Below, in pieces: positions 8,454 through 17,756 of a stretch of DNA of 64,000 nt (positions within the stretch are counted from its first letter, which is position 1; each line of letters begins with the position of its first letter). The position numbers were made by a program, and so were the translations under genes. This stretch comes from Sphingomonas parapaucimobilis NBRC 15100. Its GTDB lineage: Bacteria; Pseudomonadota; Alphaproteobacteria; Sphingomonadales; Sphingomonadaceae. The notes beneath the pieces are model-generated. The model was not told where the DNA came from, made no database searches, and saw only the letters and a program-made list of their open reading frames with translations. Where the stretch lies: positions 32,844 through 96,843 of the forward strand of contig NZ_BBPI01000087.1 of NCBI RefSeq assembly GCF_000787715.1, read 5' to 3'.

Positions 8454-10244
8454 TCATGCCCGATCAGGATGGAGCAAGGCGGCGTAGGCGCCGTCCTTCG
8501 CGATCAGCGCGTCATGGGTGCCGGATTCCACCACGACGCCGCGCTGCATCACGACGATCAGGTCCGCCGAACGCACGGTCGAGAGCCGATGGGCAATGGT
8601 GATCGTCGTCCGATTCCCGGAAAGATCCGCCAGGGCCGCGCTCATCGCCTGCTCGGTGCGGGTATCGAGGGCGCTGGTCGCCTCGTCGAGCAGCAGGATC
8701 GGGGGATCGCGCAGGATGGTGCGGGCAAGCGCCAGGCGCTGCTTCTCGCCGCCCGAGAAGCGATAGCCGCGCTCCCCGACGATGGTCTCATACCCTTTCG
8801 GCAGCGCCTCGATATAGTCGGCGATCTGTGCCGCGCGTGCAGCGGCCGCCAGTTCGGCATCGGTCGCCTCCGGCCGTGCGAAGCGGAGATTGTCGGCGAT
8901 GCTGGCATTGAGCAGATAGGGTTCCTGCGTGACCACGCCGAGCATGTCGGTGAGCGACGCGAACGTCAGGTCACGGATGTCGACGCCGTCAAAGCGGATC
9001 GCGCCGTCGTCGACATCGTACAGCCGGGCCAGCAGATAGCCGAGGGTCGTCTTGCCCGAGCCGGTCGCCCCCACGATGGCAACATGCGCACCCGCGGGAA
9101 TGTCGATGGAGACGTTGCGCAACGTCGGTTCGCCGCCCTTGTCATAGGCGAAGCTCACCTTGTCGATGCTGACGGCGCCGCGCATGTCGGCGAGCGCAAT
9201 GGTGACGGCATCGGGGCGCTCCACGATCTCCACCGGGCGGTCGAGATAGTCGAAGACGCGGGCGAACAGGGCACGGGTGGTCCGTATTTCCAGCCCGGTG
9301 CGCAGCAGCTCCTGCAGCGGCCAGAGCAGTTGCTCCTGCAACGCGATCATCGCCACCAGCGTACCGATGGAGATCGACACGTCCCGGCTGATCAGCCAGC
9401 CGCCGAGGAACAGCGTCAGCGCCGGCAGGGCATCGAGCAGCAGATGGATCAGCTGCCACTGCCATTCGCCCGCGGTGCTGGAGCGTACCTCCAGCGCGCC
9501 GACATCGGCCGAGGTGCGGCTGAAATGGCGGACGAGATGGGCACTGCGCCCCATGGTCCGGGCCAGGATGATGCCGGAAATCGACAGCGTTTCCTGCACG
9601 GTGGACGACAGGTCGGCCATGCGCTGCTGCTGGCGATCGGTATAGGCCTCGCGCTTTTCTCCGACGTGGTCGCTCAGATACACGACCGCCGGGATGATGA
9701 TCATCGAGAACAGCGCGAGCCGCCAGTCGAGCAGCAGCATCGCGATCGCCGTCATCAGGACGAGGCTGACATTGCGGGCCAGCTCGTGCGCGGTGTTGGT
9801 GACCAGCGATTGCAGCCCGCCAATGTCGTTGGCGATGCGCGACTGGATCTCGCCGGTTCGCGTCTTGGTAAAGAAGCCGAGCGAAAGCGACTGGAGATGG
9901 CCGTACACGCGGACCCGCAGGTCGTGCAGGATCGACTGGCCGATCCGCGCGGACAGGATGGCATGGGCGGCGTTGATCGCGGACGCCGCCGCACCGGCAC
10001 CGATCAACGCCCCGACCAGCAGCGCCAGCAGGCCCATGTCGCGCTTGGGCAGCGCCTGGTCGATAATCGCGCGCAAGAGGAATGGCGTGGTGAGCCCCAC
10101 CGCCGCGCCCAGGACGATCAGCAGCGCCACCAGCGCGACACGGCCGCGATAGTGTCCGAAGAGGCCCAGCACGCGCCGCAGCGAAACCTGCGCACCTTGG
10201 TCTTCCTCGTCTTCCTTCTCGGTCCTGGGATCGCCTTGCGCCAT
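8454..10244 (-). CDS. ABC exporter, fused membrane and ATPase domains
   Basis: This 596-residue half-transporter has a six-helix membrane domain (about residues 30-320) and a C-terminal nucleotide-binding domain. The Walker A is GATGSGKT (Lys398), the signature FSGGEKQRLALAR, the Walker B ILLLDEATSALD, and the H-loop TIAHRLST. The architecture is MsbA/MdlB-like and it should work as a dimer exporting lipid, peptide or drug substrates. The N-terminus is acidic (KEDEEDQG). It is convergent with the RND operon and lies 4 bases from the histidine kinase stop on the same strand, so it may be the last gene of that operon. Substrate unknown. Confidence 0.9.
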   Translation of the reverse strand: MAQGDPRTEKEDEEDQGAQVSLRRVLGLFGHYRGRVALVALLIVLGAAVGLTTPFLLRAIIDQALPKRDMGLLALLVGALIGAGAAASAINAAHAILSARIGQSILHDLRVRVYGHLQSLSLGFFTKTRTGEIQSRIANDIGGLQSLVTNTAHELARNVSLVLMTAIAMLLLDWRLALFSMIIIPAVVYLSDHVGEKREAYTDRQQQRMADLSSTVQETLSISGIILARTMGRSAHLVRHFSRTSADVGALEVRSSTAGEWQWQLIHLLLDALPALTLFLGGWLISRDVSISIGTLVAMIALQEQLLWPLQELLRTGLEIRTTRALFARVFDYLDRPVEIVERPDAVTIALADMRGAVSIDKVSFAYDKGGEPTLRNVSIDIPAGAHVAIVGATGSGKTTLGYLLARLYDVDDGAIRFDGVDIRDLTFASLTDMLGVVTQEPYLLNASIADNLRFARPEATDAELAAAARAAQIADYIEALPKGYETIVGERGYRFSGGEKQRLALARTILRDPPILLLDEATSALDTRTEQAMSAALADLSGNRTTITIAHRLSTVRSADLIVVMQRGVVVESGTHDALIAKDGAYAALLHPDRA

Positions 10245-10248
10245 GCTT

Positions 10249-11619
10249 TCACGCTTTCAAATGATACGATGGGGCTTGCCCATGCGCATCGGGGATGCCG
10301 CCGGGGGGCGGGGGGTTCGCGCTCATCTGGCTCCAGCTGCCATGCGCCAGCGGCAGCATGACGGTGACGCAGAGCCCGCCCGTCGGCCGGTTCGCCAACG
10401 CCACCGACCCGCCGCTGGCGGCGATGGCGCGGCGCGCGATGCCAAGGCCGAGCCCAAAGCCGGCGCCGCTTCGGTTTGTGCCCTGCACAAAGGGATCGAG
10501 AAGCCGCGTCGCCTCGCCCTCGGCAATGCCAGGCCCCTCGTCCTCGATGGTGATCATACAGCGTTCCACGCCGTCACGCGCCAGCGCCAGCCGGACGACC
10601 GCCCCCTGGGGTGAAAAGCGCAGGGCGTTACGAAGGATGTTCTCGAACGCGCGGTGGACCAGCTGGCCGCTGCCGACGACCACCCAGTCGTCATCGGCGC
10701 CGTCGATCGGCAGGTCGACGCGCAGGCTTACGCCCTGCGCCTCGGCTTCGAAGCGCGCATTGACGGCGACGAGTTGCAGCACCTCGAGCAGATCGAAATA
10801 ATCATCGCTCGAACCGGCATCGCTCTCGAGCCGGGCGAGCGTCAGCAACTCGCCGACCAGCGCGTCGAGATTGCCCGCCTCGCGATCGATCAGGTCGAGC
10901 GAGGCCTCGAGCCGGGCGGGGTCGCGGCGCAGCAGATCGGCCGCCAGCCGCATCCGCGCCAGCGGCGACCGCAGCTCGTGCGAAACGTCGTGGAGCAGTC
11001 GGTCGCGGGCCGCGACCAGTTCCTGGAGCCGTTCGGCCATGGCGTCGAAATCGCGGGCGAGATCGGCGACCTCATCCTTGCGCCGCCCCATGGTCGGGCC
11101 GAGCCGCACGCTCAGATCACCCTGCGCCAGTCGGCCGAAGCCCAGTTGCAGGCGATGGATCGGCGAGGCGAGATAGGCGGCCAGCATGGCGCTGAACGCA
11201 AGACCGGCCAGCGCGATGGCAATCAGCTCGTCGGGCGGGATGACGGTGGACACCCAGTCCTCCCCGGCATGGGACAGCGACGGCGTGGCATAGCGCAGGC
11301 AGTAGCCGACCGCCGTGCGTGCGATCGCCCGGGAGGCCGCCGGCCGCGCGCAGGGATCTCGTGCCAGAGCCGCAAGCGTCAGGCGGCTGCGCTGCTCTGC
11401 GGGCCAGTTGGCGATCTGCTGCGCCAGGCCAGTCGGGCCGCCACGCTCCAGTGCCGTCGCCGCCGTCTCGACCAACATCGTGCCGGTCGCATAGGGTGGG
11501 TCCCAGTCCGGGCGGGAGGGGGCAGGCTGGAGCGACCAATAGAACCACAGGCCCGTCGCCAGCACCAGATAGGCTATCCAGAAGCCCAGCCATATCTTCC
11601 AGAACAGGCGTCGCTTCAC
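10249..11619 (-). CDS. Sensor histidine kinase (CpxA/EnvZ-like)
   Basis: The 456-residue inner membrane kinase has TM helices at about residues 8-30 and 135-155 with a periplasmic sensor of about 105 residues between them. A HAMP domain, a HisKA box (LLHDVSHELRSPLARMR, phospho-acceptor His) and a HATPase domain with DEGPGI and GFGLGLGIARR follow. The start is GTG at 11619, overlapping the stop of the response regulator by four bases (GTGA), so the pair is translationally coupled. It is expected to phosphorylate that regulator. The signal sensed is unknown. Confidence 0.9.
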   Translation of the reverse strand: MKRRLFWKIWLGFWIAYLVLATGLWFYWSLQPAPSRPDWDPPYATGTMLVETAATALERGGPTGLAQQIANWPAEQRSRLTLAALARDPCARPAASRAIARTAVGYCLRYATPSLSHAGEDWVSTVIPPDELIAIALAGLAFSAMLAAYLASPIHRLQLGFGRLAQGDLSVRLGPTMGRRKDEVADLARDFDAMAERLQELVAARDRLLHDVSHELRSPLARMRLAADLLRRDPARLEASLDLIDREAGNLDALVGELLTLARLESDAGSSDDYFDLLEVLQLVAVNARFEAEAQGVSLRVDLPIDGADDDWVVVGSGQLVHRAFENILRNALRFSPQGAVVRLALARDGVERCMITIEDEGPGIAEGEATRLLDPFVQGTNRSGAGFGLGLGIARRAIAASGGSVALANRPTGGLCVTVMLPLAHGSWSQMSANPPPPGGIPDAHGQAPSYHLKA

Positions 11620-12296
11620 GGCGTTACCCTGAGGCGATAGCCGACGCCGCGGATCGTCTCGATCTCCACCGCGTCCGCGCTCGCCTGGCGCAGCTTCTGG
11701 CGCAAATTGCTGACATGAACGTCGATGCTGCGGTCATAACGCTGCCGCTGGCGCCGCAGCGCTGCCAGGGACAGATCGTCCTTGGTCGAGACGATATCGC
11801 CCGCGCTCATCAGCGCTTCCAGCAGACTGAATTCCGTCGCGGTGAGTTCGATCGCGTCGCCGTCCCAGCGTGCGTCGCGTCGCGCAGGGTGGAGCGTCAA
11901 CCGCTCGATCGACAATGGACCGGCCGCCCCGGCGCCGCCGGTCCGCCGGAGCACCGCACGCAGCCGCGCCAGCAGTTCGCGCGGATTATAGGGCTTGCCG
12001 ATATAGTCGTCGGCGCCGAGTTCGAGGCCGATCACCCGATCGACATCGTCGCCCCGCGCCGTGAGCATCAGCAACGGCACCTTGCTGCTCTGGCGGATGC
12101 GGCCCAGCACCTCGATTCCGTTCATGCGCGGCAGCATGATATCGAGGATGACGGCCTCGAACCGGCCGGTCAGCGCCTGTCGCACGCCGTCCTCGCCATT
12201 GCCGGCAACCGTGAGGGCAAAGCCCTCTTCGGCCAGATATTCTCGCAGCATGGCGCTCAGCTCGGCATCGTCGTCGATCAGCAGCAGGTTGGTCAC
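11616..12296 (-). CDS. OmpR/CpxR-family response regulator
   Basis: This 226-residue regulator has a receiver domain (residues 1-115; LLIDDDAE acidic pocket, phospho-acceptor Asp in VILDIMLPRMNG, conserved Lys in YIGKPYNP) and an OmpR-type winged helix (about 130-225, ending ETIRGVGYRL). The frame is open to 12587, but the GTG at 12296 has an AAGGA site just upstream and begins exactly at the receiver fold. It is divergent from macA with 130 bases between, which suggests it controls the MacAB-type exporter. Confidence 0.9.
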   Translation of the reverse strand: MTNLLLIDDDAELSAMLREYLAEEGFALTVAGNGEDGVRQALTGRFEAVILDIMLPRMNGIEVLGRIRQSSKVPLLMLTARGDDVDRVIGLELGADDYIGKPYNPRELLARLRAVLRRTGGAGAAGPLSIERLTLHPARRDARWDGDAIELTATEFSLLEALMSAGDIVSTKDDLSLAALRRQRQRYDRSIDVHVSNLRQKLRQASADAVEIETIRGVGYRLRVTP

Positions 12297-12353
12297 GGCT
12301 CGTCCTTTGTTGCCAAGGATGCTGGGACGTCGGGCGCGCGATGTCAGCCCTTC

Positions 12354-12371
12354 TTTACGCAATCTTTTCGC
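12354..12371. promoter_or_regulatory. Candidate response-regulator box in the macA/two-component divergent promoter
   Basis: The 130-base gap between the regulator (start 12296, minus) and macA (start 12427, plus) contains TTTACGC at 12354-12360 and TTTTCGC at 12365-12371. They form a direct repeat with an 11-base period. OmpR-family regulators, including CpxR, bind such one-turn direct repeats, and TTTAC is the complement of the CpxR half-site GTAAA. This is a prediction from spacing and similarity only. Confidence 0.4.
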
Positions 12372-12426
12372 TTCGCTTGCGATGGTCTTACCCTCGGGCT
12401 CGTCGGCGCTTGGCATAAGGCCCGGC

Positions 12427-13617
12427 ATGTCGAAACGCCGTATCCTTCTCTTCGTCGGCCTCCCCGTCATGCTTGCCTTCGCCGCGCTCGCCTGGTGGCT
12501 GGCGATGCGCCCGTCGCCCATGGAAGGGCTTACGACCGCCGAGGTGACCCTGGGCGACATCGAACAGAATGTGCTGGCGACGGGCAAGCTGCGCCCGAAG
12601 GAACTGGTGAGCGTCGGCGCCCAGGTCTCGGGTCAGGTCAAGAAGCTGTACGTGCGGCTTGGCCAGCGCGTCCGCGCCGGAGATCCGATTGCGGACATCG
12701 ATGCCGCCCCGCAGCGACTGGCGCTGCGCAATACCGAGGCGGCGGTCGGATCGCTGATCGCCCAGAAGGCATCCCGGCAGGGCGCGCTGGTGCAGGCGGA
12801 GCTCGCCTATCGCCGCCAGGAGACCATGCTGGCGGCCGAGGCGACCGCGCGCGCCGACTATGAGGCCGCCAGGGCGTCGCTCACCGCCCTGCGCGGCGAA
12901 CTCCGCTCGCTCGATGCCCAGATCGTCCAGGCGCGCACCCAGGTCGAGACCGCGCGCCTGAACCTCGGCTTCACCCGCATCGTGGCGCCGATGGACGGCA
13001 CCATCGTCTCCATCGTCACGAAGCAGGGGCAGACGGTGAATTCGTTCCAGTCGGCGCCGACCATCGTCATGCTCGCCCGGCTCGACGTGATGACCGTGCG
13101 GACGGAGATTTCGGAAGCCGATGTGCAGAAGGTCAAGGTGGGCCAGACGGTGCGGTTCACGACGCTGGGCGCACCCGATCGCCGCTATCATGCCCGGATC
13201 GACCGGATCGAGCCGGCGCCGGAATCGATCGCGACCGAAGGCACGACCAGCGCGACAGCCGCGAGCGGGACCACGGCCGCCACCACGGCCATCTACTACA
13301 ATGCCCTGTTCGACGTGCCCAATCCCGAAGGCCGACTGCGCCCGTCGATGACCGCGCAGGTCTCCGTCCTGCTTGCCGGTGTCCGTCGCGCGGTGCTGGT
13401 CCCGTTGGCCGCGCTGGGCGAGCGGGGCACCGATGGCCGCTACCAGGTCCGCGTCGTCGACGCCAAGGGTGGGATCGAAACGCGCCAGGTCCGCACCGGC
13501 ATCGCCAATGACAGCAATGCCGTCGTGCTCTCCGGCCTCAAGCCCAGGGAGAAGGTCGTCATCGCGCAGGAAAGCCGCGAGCCTTCGGCCGATGGCGGCC
13601 TGGGCATCGGGTTCTGA
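12427..13617 (+). CDS. macA: MacA-like periplasmic adaptor
   Basis: The 396-residue membrane fusion protein has one N-terminal TM helix (about residues 5-25), a lipoyl-like sandwich domain (GAQVSGQVKKLYVRLGQRV), a helical hairpin of about 100 residues, and barrel and membrane-proximal domains. The start at 12427 has AAGG upstream and begins the anchor; the frame is open earlier but overlaps the divergent regulator gene. It is the adaptor for the ABC protein encoded immediately downstream, whose ATG overlaps this gene's stop (TGATG). It is likely controlled by the divergent two-component system. Confidence 0.9.
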   Translation: MSKRRILLFVGLPVMLAFAALAWWLAMRPSPMEGLTTAEVTLGDIEQNVLATGKLRPKELVSVGAQVSGQVKKLYVRLGQRVRAGDPIADIDAAPQRLALRNTEAAVGSLIAQKASRQGALVQAELAYRRQETMLAAEATARADYEAARASLTALRGELRSLDAQIVQARTQVETARLNLGFTRIVAPMDGTIVSIVTKQGQTVNSFQSAPTIVMLARLDVMTVRTEISEADVQKVKVGQTVRFTTLGAPDRRYHARIDRIEPAPESIATEGTTSATAASGTTAATTAIYYNALFDVPNPEGRLRPSMTAQVSVLLAGVRRAVLVPLAALGERGTDGRYQVRVVDAKGGIETRQVRTGIANDSNAVVLSGLKPREKVVIAQESREPSADGGLGIGF

Positions 13618-15566
13618 TGACCACGCCCCCGATCATCGAAACCATGGGTCTGCGCCGGGAATTCCCGGCGGGCGAAGGCACCATCACCGTCCTGAAGGAC
13701 GTCGACCTGGTGATCCATGCCGGGGAAATGGTGGCGATCGTCGGCGCGTCGGGATCGGGCAAGTCGACCCTGATGAACATCCTGGGCTGCCTCGATCGCC
13801 CCACCGCCGGAACCTATCGCGTGCAGGGTCGCGATACCGGCACGCTGACCCCCGACGAGCTTGCCGCGCTGCGCCGCGAACATTTCGGCTTCATCTTCCA
13901 ACGCTATCACCTGCTCTCGGACCTGTCCGCCGTCGGCAATGTCGAGGTGCCGTCGGTCTATGCCGGCTATGAACCCGGCGCACGACGCGCGCGGGCGACC
14001 GCCTTGCTGACCCGCCTCGGCCTGGGCGAGCGCACCCGCCATCTGCCCAGCCAGTTGTCCGGCGGCCAGCAGCAGCGCGTCTCGATCGCCCGCGCGCTGA
14101 TGAACGGCGGCGCGATCATACTCGCGGACGAACCCACCGGCGCGCTCGACAAGGCGAGCGGCGAGGAAGTGATACGCATCCTCAAGAAACTGAACCAGGA
14201 GGGGCATACCATCATCCTCGTGACGCACGACATGGCGGTCGCCGCCCATGCCGATCGCGTCATCGAACTCAGCGACGGCGCGATCGTCGCTGACCGCCAC
14301 ACGCGCGACCCCGTCCAGCGGCAAGCCCTCGCCCCGGCGGCGCAATCGTCGGCGGGGCGGTGGCGGGCAGCCGCCAGCCGGTTCAGCGAGGCGTTCCGCA
14401 TGGCGCTTCTGGCCATGGCCGCGCACCGGGTGCGCACCTTCCTGACCATGCTGGGCATCATCATCGGCATCGCCTCGGTCGTGTCGGTCGTGGCGCTGGG
14501 CAATGGCGCGCAATCGAAGGTGATGGCGCAGATCAGCGATCTCGGCACGAACACCATCGAAATCTTCCCCGGCAAGGATTTCGGCGACCTGCGTGCCGCC
14601 TCGATCCAGACGCTGAGCGAAAGCGACGCCCGTGTTCTGGGCAGCCAGAGCTATGTCGACAGCGTGTCGCCCAACATCTCCACCAGCGTTACCGCGCGGC
14701 GCAGGAACATCGCCGCCACCGCGCAGATCAACGGCGTCGGCGCCGGTTATTTTCGCGTTCGCGGCTTCAAGGTGACCCAGGGCACGGTCTTCAAGCAGGC
14801 GGACGTGACGCATGCCGCACAGGTGGCGGTGATCGACAGCAAGGCGCGCACGACCCTGTTCCCGCACGGCGCCGATCCGATCGGCGCGACGGTGCTGCTC
14901 GGCCAGGTGCCGATGCGCGTGATCGGCGTGCTGCGCCCGTCACAGGCCGGCGGCGGCGGATCGAGCGCCAATGTCTACATCCCCTATAGCACGGCCGCGG
15001 CGCGGATGACGGGGCGGACGAAGCTGGAGAGCATCACCGTGCGCATTGTCGACCAGGTGACGAGCAACGCCGCCCAGCAGGCCGTGACGACCCTGCTCAC
15101 CCGGCGGCACGGTACCAAGGACTTCTTCATCTTCAACTCCGATCAGATCCGCAAGGCGATTACCCAGACCAGCAAGACGATGACCGTCCTCATCTCGTCG
15201 ATCGCCGTCATCGCGCTGGTCGTCGGCGGGATCGGCGTGATGAACATCATGCTCGTCTCGGTCACCGAGCGGACCCGGGAGATCGGGGTGCGCATGGCCG
15301 TCGGCGCGCGACAGAGCGACATCCTTCAGCAATTCCTGATCGAAGCGGTGCTGGTCTGCCTGATCGGCGGCGCGGCGGGCATATTGCTCGCCCTGCTGCT
15401 CGGCCTCCTCGTCAGCCTTAGCGGCAGCGGCTTCGCAATGGTGTTCTCGCCCTCGTCGATCCTCCTCGCCTTCGCCTGCTCCACGGCGATCGGCATCCTG
15501 TTCGGCTTCCTTCCCGCGCGTAACGCGGCCCGGCTCGATCCTGTCGAGGCCCTGGCACGAGATTGA
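13617..15566 (+). CDS. macB: MacB-like ABC transporter (ATPase plus FtsX-like permease)
   Basis: This 649-residue protein has the MacB layout. An N-terminal ATPase (residues 1-235; Walker A GASGSGKS, signature LSGGQQQR, Walker B IILADEPTGALD) is followed by a TM helix near 275, a periplasmic MacB core domain (about 295-510) and three C-terminal TM helices in the FtsX-type domain. MacB proteins use ATP to drive periplasmic substrates such as toxins, macrolides or lipoproteins through MacA and an outer membrane channel. It sits between macA and an outer membrane factor gene with overlapping stops and starts. Confidence 0.92.
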   Translation: MTTPPIIETMGLRREFPAGEGTITVLKDVDLVIHAGEMVAIVGASGSGKSTLMNILGCLDRPTAGTYRVQGRDTGTLTPDELAALRREHFGFIFQRYHLLSDLSAVGNVEVPSVYAGYEPGARRARATALLTRLGLGERTRHLPSQLSGGQQQRVSIARALMNGGAIILADEPTGALDKASGEEVIRILKKLNQEGHTIILVTHDMAVAAHADRVIELSDGAIVADRHTRDPVQRQALAPAAQSSAGRWRAAASRFSEAFRMALLAMAAHRVRTFLTMLGIIIGIASVVSVVALGNGAQSKVMAQISDLGTNTIEIFPGKDFGDLRAASIQTLSESDARVLGSQSYVDSVSPNISTSVTARRRNIAATAQINGVGAGYFRVRGFKVTQGTVFKQADVTHAAQVAVIDSKARTTLFPHGADPIGATVLLGQVPMRVIGVLRPSQAGGGGSSANVYIPYSTAAARMTGRTKLESITVRIVDQVTSNAAQQAVTTLLTRRHGTKDFFIFNSDQIRKAITQTSKTMTVLISSIAVIALVVGGIGVMNIMLVSVTERTREIGVRMAVGARQSDILQQFLIEAVLVCLIGGAAGILLALLLGLLVSLSGSGFAMVFSPSSILLAFACSTAIGILFGFLPARNAARLDPVEALARD

Positions 15567-16933
15567 TGATGAAACCCGTTCTCACCCTGATCGTCACCAG
15601 CACGCTTCTGGCCGGCTGCGCCACCCGCACCCCCTATGTCCGTCCCGCCGCTCCCCTGCCCGGCGCATTCCTCCACCAGTCCCCGGCCCCACAGCAAAAC
15701 CTGCGCACCGACACATGGTGGCAGAGCTTCGGCGACCCTTCACTGGATACGCTGGTCGAGCTTGCGGTCGCGCGCAATCCGGACCTCGCCGCGGCCGCGA
15801 TACGGGTACGGCGCGCTCAGCTCGAATCGCGGCTCGCCGGAAATGCGCTGACACCGATCCCGAGCGGCTCGCTCAGCACCGGCCTGTCCCGCCCCCTCTC
15901 CGGCGGGGGGCGCCGGACAAGCGAAATCGCCGCCGGTTCGGCGGGCCTCGCCTGGGAAGCCGATCTGTTCGGTCGCCTCGGCGCGCGCCGGGACGCGGCG
16001 CGGCTGGAGGCGGAAGCGACCGCCGAGGATCGCGACGGCGTGTTCCTGACGCTGGTCGGCACGACCGCGTCGCTCTACTGGCAGATCGCGCTGGCGAACG
16101 AGCGGATCGCGCTGGGCGAGCAGAGCCTTGCCTATGCCCGCCGGACACAAGCGCTGGTGGAAGCTCGGTTCCGGGCCGGAGCGGTCTCGACGCTCGAGCG
16201 CCGAGAGGTCGAGCAAAGCGTCACTGCACAGGAAGCCGCACTGACCGAGGTTCGCCAGGCCCGCGTCCGCACCCGCGAGGCGTTGATGGTGCTGCTCGAC
16301 GGCCTGCCCGCGCCCGCCGCTGAACCGCAGGCCCTGAAGATGGTGCCGCTGCCGGTCGTCGCGGCTGGCCTGCCAGCCGATCTGCTCGGGCGCCGCCCCG
16401 ACCTGCGCGCCGCCGAATTGCGCCTCAGAAGAGTGCTTGCAAGCGCCGATGCGACCAGGGCCAGCTTCTATCCGGCGCTTACCCTGACCGGCAGCCTGGG
16501 GACATCCAGCAGCGGCCTGCTCAACCTGATGGCCAATCCCGTTGCGACCCTGGGCGCGGGCCTCACGCTGCCGTTCCTCAACCTGCGCGGCATGCGCTTC
16601 GAGACGCAGATTGCCCGCACCCGCTACGAGGAAGCGGTAATCCTGTTCCGCAAGTCGCTGTACACCGCCCTGGCGGAGGTGGAAACCACGCTCTCCGCCC
16701 GGAGCAAACTGGCGATCCAGGGTCTCGCCCTGCGTCGCGCCCATGACGCTGCGGTGGACGCCCAGCGCCTGTACGAAGTCCGCTACCGCGCGGGGGCCGT
16801 GGCGCTTCGCGTCTGGCTCGATGCGCAGGAACGCCAGCGCATTGCCGAACTCGCCCTATCCGCCAATCAGTTCATCCGGCTCCAGAACCAGCTCACGCTA
16901 TATCAGGCGCTGGGTGGCGGCTTCGGGAATTAA
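15566..16933 (+). CDS. NodT-family outer membrane factor of the MacAB operon
   Basis: The 455-residue TolC-type lipoprotein has a lipobox (STLLAGC). Two outer membrane efflux repeats and the GRRPDLRAAELRLR motif of the family follow, and it ends YQALGGGFGN. The ATG at 15566 overlaps the macB stop (TGATG); a second ATG follows at 15569. It completes a full MacA-MacB-channel exporter in one operon, whereas E. coli MacAB borrows TolC from elsewhere. It is a different gene from the channel at 6934-8370. Confidence 0.9.
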   Translation: MMKPVLTLIVTSTLLAGCATRTPYVRPAAPLPGAFLHQSPAPQQNLRTDTWWQSFGDPSLDTLVELAVARNPDLAAAAIRVRRAQLESRLAGNALTPIPSGSLSTGLSRPLSGGGRRTSEIAAGSAGLAWEADLFGRLGARRDAARLEAEATAEDRDGVFLTLVGTTASLYWQIALANERIALGEQSLAYARRTQALVEARFRAGAVSTLERREVEQSVTAQEAALTEVRQARVRTREALMVLLDGLPAPAAEPQALKMVPLPVVAAGLPADLLGRRPDLRAAELRLRRVLASADATRASFYPALTLTGSLGTSSSGLLNLMANPVATLGAGLTLPFLNLRGMRFETQIARTRYEEAVILFRKSLYTALAEVETTLSARSKLAIQGLALRRAHDAAVDAQRLYEVRYRAGAVALRVWLDAQERQRIAELALSANQFIRLQNQLTLYQALGGGFGN

Positions 16934-17183
16934 GCCATTGGCAATGTCCGGCAAGACGTGGCGGCATGATGGTCGACCGACGGCGGGCGTCTACCGTCCA
17001 TCTCCCGTCTCCGTCTTGCCCCGGGCATCCGGTTTGGCCGACATCCATAGCATCAGCCCGTCAGGCCGGGTCAAAACAAGCGCAATCTTCGATCTGCGTG
17101 CGGGTATGGCTTGGCCGATATGGGGCATTTCATGGCCGTGCCCGGGTCGGGGCAAATCTGTCCGCGCGCCTGTATCATCCCGG

Positions 17184-17259
17184 TGGTGGGTCCGCCGGGG
17201 CTCGAACCCGGGACCTCTCGATTAAAAGTCGCTTGCTCTACCGACTGAGCTACGGACCC
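17184..17259 (-). tRNA. tRNA-Lys (anticodon TTT)
   Basis: The minus strand reads as a 76-base cloverleaf with encoded CCA. The acceptor stem is GGGTCCG/CGGACCC, the D arm GCTC/GAGC, the anticodon loop CTTTTAA, and the T loop TTCGAGC. The two outer pairs of the anticodon stem would be A-G and G-A (tandem mismatches) while the three inner pairs are Watson-Crick. The gene stands alone between the MacAB operon and folK. Confidence 0.95.
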
Positions 17260-17279
17260 TCCATCGGGGTGGAAGCGAC

Positions 17280-17756
17280 CTAGGGGCGCGGACGCCTGCG
17301 GTCAACACCATGTCGCATATGGCGCACAAACCGGCCGTCGCGCGGGTCGCGCCAGTCCGCCGCGATCGTCGCCAGCGGGTGCAGCACGAAATCGCGGGTG
17401 GTATAGGCCAGATGCGGCACGGCCAGCCCCGGCGAGCGCCACTGCCCCCCCGACCACAATATGATGTCCAGATCAATCACCCGCGCCCCCCAGCGCTGCC
17501 CGCGCCGCCGCCCGAAATCGCGCTCGATGGTTTTCAGTATGCCAAGCATGGCGGGCGGATCCAGCGGACTCTCGACCAGCGCGGCGGCATTGGCGAAGGC
17601 GCGGATCGAGGGGCCGATGGGCGCCGTGGTCAGGATCGGCGACACGGCATAGACACCCGGCAACGCCGCCAGCGCCGCGCGAATCTCGTCACGCGGGCTG
17701 CCATGCCGCCCCGGACGGTTGGAACCCAGCGCAATGGCATAGCTTGTCGTCATCAT
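17280..17756 (-). CDS. folK: 2-amino-4-hydroxy-6-hydroxymethyldihydropteridine pyrophosphokinase
   Basis: The 158-residue HPPK transfers pyrophosphate from ATP to hydroxymethyl-dihydropterin in folate synthesis. Family marks are the N-terminal YAIALGSNRPG, the central RRRGQRWGARVIDLDIILW (metal-binding DLD) and VPHLAYTTRDFVLHPL. There are two ATGs at 17756 and 17753. The start codon overlaps, on the opposite strand, the first possible start of the uracil-DNA glycosylase gene, so the two are head to head with almost no shared promoter space. Confidence 0.92.
   Translation of the reverse strand: MMTTSYAIALGSNRPGRHGSPRDEIRAALAALPGVYAVSPILTTAPIGPSIRAFANAAALVESPLDPPAMLGILKTIERDFGRRRGQRWGARVIDLDIILWSGGQWRSPGLAVPHLAYTTRDFVLHPLATIAADWRDPRDGRFVRHMRHGVDRRRPRP

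Noticed and set aside
8469..10361. A plus-strand open frame of 630 codons
   Set aside because: It is antisense to the ABC exporter, which has all ATPase motifs.
16966..17283. A 105-codon plus-strand frame after the MacAB operon
   Set aside because: It crosses the tRNA-Lys gene and has no ribosome site or domain.
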